Source: Cellvibrionales bacterium UBA1969 (lineage in GTDB: Bacteria > Pseudomonadota > Gammaproteobacteria > Pseudomonadales > UBA7434). From it: DNA of 11,249 nucleotides. The notes under the pieces were generated by a model, which was given only the letters and a program-made list of their open reading frames with translations, ran no database searches and was not told where the DNA came from. Positions within the stretch are counted from its first letter, which is position 1, and every line of letters begins with the position of its first letter. The stretch lies in NCBI GenBank assembly GCA_002339085.1, contig DDDX01000099.1:5342-16590 (forward strand), in the 5' to 3' direction. The translations under genes and the position numbers were made by a program. This document shows positions 6,707 through 11,249 of this stretch, piece by piece.

Positions 6707-7462
6707 CTAAATTGCCAACTCACGTTTATTGACAGGAAGATAATTACGTAACATCGAATCGATAATTCGTGGATTCTGACCGGCTTGAATACCCATCAGA
6801 GCGTCAATAATCATATGCTTTATTCGGCCCTCCTCATTTTTGCGTAAGGTAACTTTGTCAGAAATTGGTAAGGCAATCATATGCGCAATCATTGCGCCAT
6901 AGAGCGTCGTCAGTAATGCGATCGCCATAGCCGGGCCAATTGATGAGGGGTCGGACATATTAGCCAGCATTGCCACTAAACCGATTAAGGTGCCTACCAT
7001 GCCCATAGCGGGAGCCGTGTCACCAATCTTTTGCCAAATTGCTGAACCGATCTCATGACGCTTAGTGGTTTCATGCAAATCTTTAAGTAACAGATTTCTT
7101 ACAATGTCAGCATCGTGACCGTCAACCAAAAGCTCAATACCCTTGCGTAAAAAAGGATGGCTTAGTTCTTTATCTTCCAGCGCCAACAGGCCATTTTTAC
7201 GCGCGACATCAGCCAGTTCAACCACTTCATTTATCAATTCCACAGGATCGATTGGCTTATCAATAAATGCCTTCCCGGCAACCCGAAAACAGCTTAAGAA
7301 CTGAGGGAGACTAAACTTCATCAACACCACAAATATTGTTCCGACAACGACGATAATTAATGCAGGAATATCAAAATAAATACCTAGACCGCCAGTTAGG
7401 GACATCGCAACTCCAATAATTAAAAAAGCTCCGACAATCCCAACTAATGTTGCTAAATCCAC
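6707..7462 (-). CDS. pomA: Flagellar motor stator protein PomA (MotA family, sodium type)
   Basis: PomA is the four-helix A subunit of the stator and presses on the rotor switch protein FliG. Helices lie near residues 5-23, 33-49, 150-168 and 174-201, with a large cytoplasmic loop between helices 2 and 3. With the GTG start at 7462, key residues fall on the same numbers as I recall for Vibrio alginolyticus PomA: Asp31, Arg88, Lys89, Glu96, Pro151, Thr158, Thr185 and Thr186. That fit and a near-perfect binding site (AAGGTGGT, seven bases upstream) decide the start. GTG codons at 7474 and 7471 overlap the binding site and would add MVFE or VFE. Family motifs include LLVDGHDAD, APAMGMVGTLIGLVAML and PAMAIALLTTLYGA. 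It heads the pomA-pomB-smr group and is divergent from xseB. Confidence 0.95.
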   Translation of the reverse strand: MDLATLVGIVGAFLIIGVAMSLTGGLGIYFDIPALIIVVVGTIFVVLMKFSLPQFLSCFRVAGKAFIDKPIDPVELINEVVELADVARKNGLLALEDKELSHPFLRKGIELLVDGHDADIVRNLLLKDLHETTKRHEIGSAIWQKIGDTAPAMGMVGTLIGLVAMLANMSDPSSIGPAMAIALLTTLYGAMIAHMIALPISDKVTLRKNEEGRIKHMIIDALMGIQAGQNPRIIDSMLRNYLPVNKRELAI

Positions 7463-7507
7463 TTCAAACACCACCTTTGGCTAATTAACATCGATTCGTT
7501 TTTTGCA

Positions 7508-7537
7508 ATTATACAGTCTACTTGAGAGAGATCTTTA
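7508..7537 (-). promoter_or_regulatory. Candidate pomA promoter
   Basis: On the minus strand a perfect TATAAT lies at 7513-7508, preceded directly by TG. The -35 region is poor for sigma-70. However, TAAAG (7537-7533) stands where a flagellar sigma-28 promoter has TAAA. Fifteen bases after TAAA comes GACTGTAT, which matches GCCGATAA at only four of eight positions. A start near 7500 would give a leader of about 39 bases before the pomA GTG. The -10 is seen directly; the sigma factor is undecided. Confidence 0.35.
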
Positions 7538-7657
7538 GCTCACCGCTGTATATGATCTAATCTTTCAATTTGACTAAGCTATTTACCTAACTATCATAGC
7601 AAGATACAAAGATTGATTAAAATAGAATACAAACAAGACTGCATAAACAAAAAAAAA

Positions 7658-7685
7658 TTGATATTATGCGAACTTGCATGATAAA
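7658..7685 (+). promoter_or_regulatory. Candidate xseB-ispA promoter
   Basis: TTGATA (7658-7663) matches the -35 consensus at five of six positions. After sixteen bases comes GATAAA (7680-7685), a four-of-six -10. Transcription would start near 7692, leaving about 37 bases before the xseB ATG. An A-tract (7649-7657) sits just upstream and could act as an UP element. An eight-base palindrome TCGATCGA (7698-7705) lies just downstream. Confidence 0.35.
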
Positions 7686-7728
7686 AATGTTTATTAATCG
7701 ATCGAATCAACGAGAACTATAAGGCATT

Positions 7729-7974
7729 ATGGCTAAAGGCAAAAAAAAACCTGACTTCGAGCAATCCCTAGCGGAACTCGAGGCATTAGTTGACACACTT
7801 GAGGCTGGCGACCTCAGTTTAGAGCAGTCATTAACCAGTTTTGAAAAAGGCATTGCACTAACACGCACCTGTCAAGCCGCACTTAATGAGGCTGAGCAGG
7901 CCGTTAAAATACTCACCGAGAAAAACGGTCAATCAACGCTTGACGATATGCCTACAGCTTCCGATGACGACTGA
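7729..7974 (+). CDS. xseB: Exodeoxyribonuclease VII small subunit
   Basis: XseB joins several-fold with XseA to form exonuclease VII, which degrades single-stranded DNA to short oligonucleotides in the cytoplasm. The 81-residue length is normal. The family signature is clear: DFEQSLAELEALVDTLEAGDLSLEQSLTSFEKG split over residues 9-41, followed by an amphipathic helix (GIALTRTCQAALNEAEQAVK) and an acidic tail. The start MAKGKKKPDFE has AAGG four bases upstream. The end overlaps ispA by 11 bases, and xseB-ispA-dxs is a widely conserved order. XseA is not in this window. Confidence 0.96.
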   Translation: MAKGKKKPDFEQSLAELEALVDTLEAGDLSLEQSLTSFEKGIALTRTCQAALNEAEQAVKILTEKNGQSTLDDMPTASDDD

Positions 7975-8881
7975 TTCGCTATTTGCTTATTTTGCAAAAC
8001 ATCAGCAAAGGCTTGAGTGTTTTTTAAAAGACGCTATTGATCTTCATTCGAAAATAATCGTCAAACAATCGGCCGCTAAGCCATTACTCGACTCACTTAA
8101 TTACAGTTGTTTAGATGGCGGAAAACGTATTCGCGCTATGCTAGTCTATATGGCAGCTCAGGCTTGCCAATCATCTGATACCGATTCCGAGATGATTGAC
8201 TGTGCAGCTGCGGCGGTCGAGCTCGTTCATTGCTATTCACTGATACATGATGACTTGCCCGCCATGGACGATGACGAGCTAAGACGGGGCAAGCCAAGTT
8301 GCCATATTGCCTTTGGTGAAGCAAATGCAATCTTAGCCGGTGATGCGCTACAAGCCCTTGCGTTTACCTTACTCACTAAGGCAGGCAATGGCGAAGATCA
8401 ACTCCGCTTAAAACTACTTACACAGCTAACAGAAGCTGCGGGCATTAATGGCATGGTTGGCGGACAAGCGATTGATTTAGCCGTTACTGGCAAGAGCCTG
8501 TCGTATTCTGAGTTAGTGACCATGCATAAACTGAAGACTGGCGCCTTAATCGAAGCGGCTGTCGCCATGGGGGGCAGCTGCTCGGCAGCAAGTGCCAGCC
8601 AACAACAAGCTCTGTCAGAGTATTCGCAAGCCATCGGTCTCGCTTTTCAAATTCAGGACGACATTTTAGATATTGAAGGTGAGTCCATTGATATAGGTAA
8701 ACCACAGGGAGCTGATATTGCCGCCAGCAAAGCGACTTATCCAGCAATATTAGGCCTAGAGGCAGCAAAAACTGAAGCGCAGGCATTATGCGATAGAGCG
8801 CAAGCGAGTTTATCCGTATTCGACCACAAGGCCGCACCACTGCGCGACCTAGCCCGTTTTATTATCAAAAGATCCAATTAA
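7964..8881 (+). CDS. ispA: Farnesyl diphosphate synthase (short-chain polyprenyl synthase)
   Basis: IspA condenses IPP with DMAPP and then with GPP to make the C15 farnesyl diphosphate, precursor of quinones and undecaprenyl lipid. The protein has 305 residues, close to the E. coli enzyme. Motifs are GGKRIRAML (52-60), the first Asp-rich motif DDLPAMDD (96-103), RRGKPSCH (107-114), the Lys-Thr pair of KLKTGAL (189-195), GLAFQIQDDILD with the second Asp-rich motif (232-236), and KATYPAILGL (256-265). Four residues between the Asp pairs of the first motif place it in the bacterial type II farnesyl class. The start MTTDSLFAYF lies inside the xseB end (11-base overlap), implying coupled translation. 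An upstream in-frame ATG at 7886 would overlap xseB by 89 bases and adds a non-family extension. Confidence 0.95.
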   Translation: MTTDSLFAYFAKHQQRLECFLKDAIDLHSKIIVKQSAAKPLLDSLNYSCLDGGKRIRAMLVYMAAQACQSSDTDSEMIDCAAAAVELVHCYSLIHDDLPAMDDDELRRGKPSCHIAFGEANAILAGDALQALAFTLLTKAGNGEDQLRLKLLTQLTEAAGINGMVGGQAIDLAVTGKSLSYSELVTMHKLKTGALIEAAVAMGGSCSAASASQQQALSEYSQAIGLAFQIQDDILDIEGESIDIGKPQGADIAASKATYPAILGLEAAKTEAQALCDRAQASLSVFDHKAAPLRDLARFIIKRSN

Positions 8882-9115
8882 TCAAGCACTTAACTTATAT
8901 CATCGATTACATTATCTTGCCTGCGCTGGGCTTTAATTTCCCTTATGAATCGGCCGTGAAAGCCTATAAATAAAGTACAGCTATTTATATACAAATGAAG
9001 CGTTCAATAGGCAAGAAATCGAGCGCCGAGTGCTGTAAGATGGGGCATTAAATTGTTAATGACAGTGTTTCAACACTCGTAATTAAGGCCTGCTCAGCAA
9101 GAAGATCACCATTAC
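8882..9115 (+). other. Gap between ispA and dxs
   Basis: These 234 bases hold no supportable gene. A TATAAA (8965-8970) and a TATATA (8986-8991) could be -10 elements but lack good -35 partners. A small hairpin, AGTGT/ACACT with a four-base loop, occurs at 9064-9077. I see neither a TPP riboswitch nor an intrinsic terminator. Many relatives have ispA and dxs nearly adjacent, so dxs may have its own promoter here. Confidence 0.4.
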
Positions 9116-11083
9116 ATGACCAAACCTCGCCAATACCAATGCTTCCCCGAGCAACGTCCTGAAACGCCGTTGCTCGATCTTGCCCCATTGCCAGAACTCT
9201 TACGTGATTTAGATGAATCACAGCTACCGCAACTAGCTGACGAACTGCGTGCCCATTTATTGTATTGCGTCGGTCAATCGGGCGGCCATTTTGGCGCTGG
9301 GTTAGGCGTAGTTGAACTGACCGTCGCATTGCATTATCTGCTCGACACGCCACGTGACAAAATAATTTGGGATGTTGGTCATCAGACATATCCGCATAAA
9401 ATTCTGACCGGTCGTCGCGATAGCATGCTATCTATGAGGCAAACCGATGGCTTGGCCGGCTTTCCTAAACGAAGTGAAAGTGAATACGACAGCTTTGGTG
9501 TTGGCCATTCCAGTACCAGTATCAGTGCTGCATTGGGTATGGCAATTAGCTATAAAGATGAACAGCCAGCTCGTCAAACTGTCGCCGTCATTGGTGATGG
9601 TGCGATGACCGCTGGCATGGTGTTCGAAGCGCTCAATCATGCCGCCGATACCGATGCCAATATGCTGGTCATTGTGAATGACAACATGATGTCGATTTCC
9701 AAAAATACCGGCGGCCTAGCCACCTATTTCTCGAAAATATGGGCCAGTAAAACCTATATTCAATTGCGAGCAGGCAGTAAAAAAGTGTTGTCTAAGATAC
9801 CGCCTGCGTGGGAGTTAGCGCAACGAACCGAAGAGCATATGAAAGGCATGGTCGCGCCAGGCACCTTGTTTGAAGAATTGGGATTTAATTATATTGGCCC
9901 CATCGACGGTCACGATCTAGACTCATTAATACCCACTTTACGCAATATGTTATTGATGAAAGGCCCACGCTTACTGCATATCAACACCACTAAAGGAAAA
10001 GGCTTTGCACCAGCTGAAGCCGACCCTGTTGGCTACCATGCGGTGAACAAAATCGAACAGCCAATAAAAGCCGCCGCCGTTAAGGACGCTGATGAATTAA
10101 TCGAGCAAGTCATTCCACCAGCTAAAAAAATCAAATACCAAGATATTTTTGGTCAGTGGCTTTGTGACATGGCTGCACAAGACGACAGACTGATAGGCAT
10201 TACTCCCGCGATGTGTGAAGGATCGGGAATGGTCGAATTTTCTGAACTATTTCATGATCGCTATTACGATGTGGCTATCGCTGAACAGCATGCGGTTACC
10301 TTTGCTGCAGGTTTAGCCTGTGAAGGTAAAAAACCCATAGTTGCTATTTACTCAACGTTTTTACAGCGAGCCTATGACCAATTAATCCACGATGTTGCGC
10401 TACAAAACTTAGATGTCACTTTCGGAATTGATCGTGCCGGCTTAGTAGGTGAAGACGGCCCTACTCATGCAGGAAGTTTTGACTTATCCTTTTTACGCTG
10501 CATTCCTAATATGATAGTGATGGCGCCATCTGACGAAAATGAAACGCGACAGCTGCTTTATACCGGCTATCAATTTAATGGGCCTGCCGCCATTCGTTAC
10601 CCAAGAGGCGTAGGACCTGGCAAACCCATCAGTACCAAAATGGAAGCCCTGCCTATTGGACAAGGTATATTACGTCGCAGCGGTCAGTGCGTAGCTATTT
10701 TAAATTTTGGTACTTTATTGGACCGTGCTATTGAAGTGGCTGAACAGCATAACTACACGGTTGCTGACATGCGCTTTGTAAAGCCATTGGATGAAGGTTT
10801 AATAGACTCACTCGCCTCATCGCATGATTTATTGGTGACATTAGAAGAAAATACTATTCAGGGTGGCGCAGGCTCTGCGGTACTTGAATATCTGAATCAA
10901 ACCGGTGTTATGCTACCTATTCTTCAACTTGGCTTACCTGATCGTTTTGTCGACCATGGCAAACACAAGGATTTACTTGCCAGTTGCGGCTTAGATAAAA
11001 TCGGTATTGAGCAGGCCATTGAGCGTCGACTTGTGACACTGCCCAGCAATCAGCAACAATGGGCAAATGAGTCAAATCAATAA
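9116..11083 (+). CDS. dxs: 1-deoxy-D-xylulose-5-phosphate synthase
   Basis: Dxs condenses pyruvate with glyceraldehyde-3-phosphate, with loss of CO2, to give DXP. DXP feeds the MEP isoprenoid pathway and thiamine and pyridoxal synthesis. It is a cytoplasmic ThDP-dependent homodimer. The 655-residue length is slightly above the E. coli enzyme. Visible motifs are GQSGGHFGAGLGVVE (53-67) with His58, WDVGHQTYPHKILTGR (85-100), GVGHSSTSISAALGMA with His131, the ThDP/Mg motif GDGAMTAG...NDN (160-190), GPIDGHDL (261-268), AIAEQHAVTFAAGLA with the catalytic Glu390, and LVGEDGPTHAG (443-453). The C-terminal domain (about 510-640) is complete and ends PDRFVDHG...GLD. The N-terminus MTKPRQYQCFPEQRPETPLLD aligns with Pseudomonas Dxs, supporting the start although the binding site is weak. 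Confidence 0.98.
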   Translation: MTKPRQYQCFPEQRPETPLLDLAPLPELLRDLDESQLPQLADELRAHLLYCVGQSGGHFGAGLGVVELTVALHYLLDTPRDKIIWDVGHQTYPHKILTGRRDSMLSMRQTDGLAGFPKRSESEYDSFGVGHSSTSISAALGMAISYKDEQPARQTVAVIGDGAMTAGMVFEALNHAADTDANMLVIVNDNMMSISKNTGGLATYFSKIWASKTYIQLRAGSKKVLSKIPPAWELAQRTEEHMKGMVAPGTLFEELGFNYIGPIDGHDLDSLIPTLRNMLLMKGPRLLHINTTKGKGFAPAEADPVGYHAVNKIEQPIKAAAVKDADELIEQVIPPAKKIKYQDIFGQWLCDMAAQDDRLIGITPAMCEGSGMVEFSELFHDRYYDVAIAEQHAVTFAAGLACEGKKPIVAIYSTFLQRAYDQLIHDVALQNLDVTFGIDRAGLVGEDGPTHAGSFDLSFLRCIPNMIVMAPSDENETRQLLYTGYQFNGPAAIRYPRGVGPGKPISTKMEALPIGQGILRRSGQCVAILNFGTLLDRAIEVAEQHNYTVADMRFVKPLDEGLIDSLASSHDLLVTLEENTIQGGAGSAVLEYLNQTGVMLPILQLGLPDRFVDHGKHKDLLASCGLDKIGIEQAIERRLVTLPSNQQQWANESNQ

Positions 11084-11119
11084 ATTCTAGAGTAAGATAA
11101 TTTTTTCGACAAAGAATGT

Positions 11120-11249
11120 TTATTCCTTGATAAGATGCCCTAACTTACCTACTTTGGTGTCTAAGTATTTTTCATTATGCGAGTTACGGCCAGTGCTAAT
11201 CGCAATTCGTTCAACTATTTCGAAGCCCAGCTCAGTTAACGCAGCCACT
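11120..11249 (-). CDS. ribA: GTP cyclohydrolase II, C-terminal fragment
   Basis: The last 42 codons and the stop TAA (11122-11120) are present; the gene continues past the right edge. The readable end includes LTELGFEIVERIAI, STGRNSHNEKYLDTK and KLGHLIKE. This matches the RibA C-terminus, with its GRN-x-x-NE-x-YLDTK-x-x-K-x-GHL pattern. RibA opens GTP to start riboflavin synthesis. The zinc-binding cysteines and the catalytic part lie outside. A fused RibBA (with the DHBP synthase half) would have the same C-terminus and cannot be excluded. The gene is convergent with dxs, with 36 bases between the stops and no clear terminator. From memory, ribA also lies near dxs in Pseudomonas. Confidence 0.88.
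   Translation of the reverse strand, partial: VAALTELGFEIVERIAISTGRNSHNEKYLDTKVGKLGHLIKE

Noticed and set aside
7886..7963. Longer ispA starting at 7886
   Set aside because: The extra 26 residues lie in another frame of xseB and match nothing in farnesyl diphosphate synthases.
8995..9051. 18-codon open reading frame starting MKRSIGKK in the ispA-dxs gap
   Set aside because: No ribosome binding site, no family resemblance, and a length expected by chance.
9064..9077. Hairpin AGTGT/ACACT as a terminator or riboswitch upstream of dxs
   Set aside because: Only five pairs, no T-run, and no recognisable riboswitch consensus around it.
9048..9640. Minus-strand open frames opposite the 5' part of dxs
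   Set aside because: They are antisense to a clear dxs reading frame and have no family features.

Overview
The window is ordinary core-genome sequence from a gammaproteobacterium, with moderate GC content (not counted exactly). Protein motifs resemble Pseudomonas in the left half and Vibrio in the PomA/PomB pair. A sodium-type flagellar motor pair (PomA/PomB) suggests a motile, probably marine or halophilic aquatic bacterium. The genus cannot be fixed from the sequence. I see no insertion sequence, phage, CRISPR array, rRNA or tRNA.

Layout. (1) 1-2423, minus strand: argC, a one-helix membrane protein (DUF6776 type), a bactofilin, then the first 17 codons of erpA at the left edge. argC, the DUF6776 gene and the bactofilin gene are packed tightly, with the last two sharing one base. 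erpA follows after 116 bases that contain its own promoter-like palindrome and a long leader hairpin. (2) 2704-4058, plus strand: hemJ (haem synthesis), then an uncharacterised 306-residue protein with two tandem winged-helix-like repeats and a nuclease-like C-terminus. (3) 4104-7462, minus strand: pomA, pomB, an Smr-domain gene and a D-2-hydroxyacid dehydrogenase, all close enough to be one operon. (4) 7729-11083, plus strand: xseB and ispA (overlapping), then dxs after a 234-base gap. (5) 11120-11249, minus strand: the 3' end of ribA, convergent with dxs.

How the genes work together. dxs makes DXP, the entry compound of the MEP isoprenoid pathway, and ispA joins the resulting C5 units into farnesyl diphosphate. 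xseB is the small subunit of exonuclease VII and is linked to ispA by conserved gene order. PomA/PomB form the stator that turns the flagellar motor. HemJ performs the penultimate step of haem synthesis, ErpA delivers Fe-S clusters and ArgC belongs to arginine synthesis.

Several starts are corrected here. pomA, smr and argC use GTG, bactofilin starts at the ATG that overlaps the upstream stop, and ispA starts inside xseB. The least explained item is the protein at 3138-4058. I found no convincing complete new system; the remaining leads are regulatory structures and that orphan protein.
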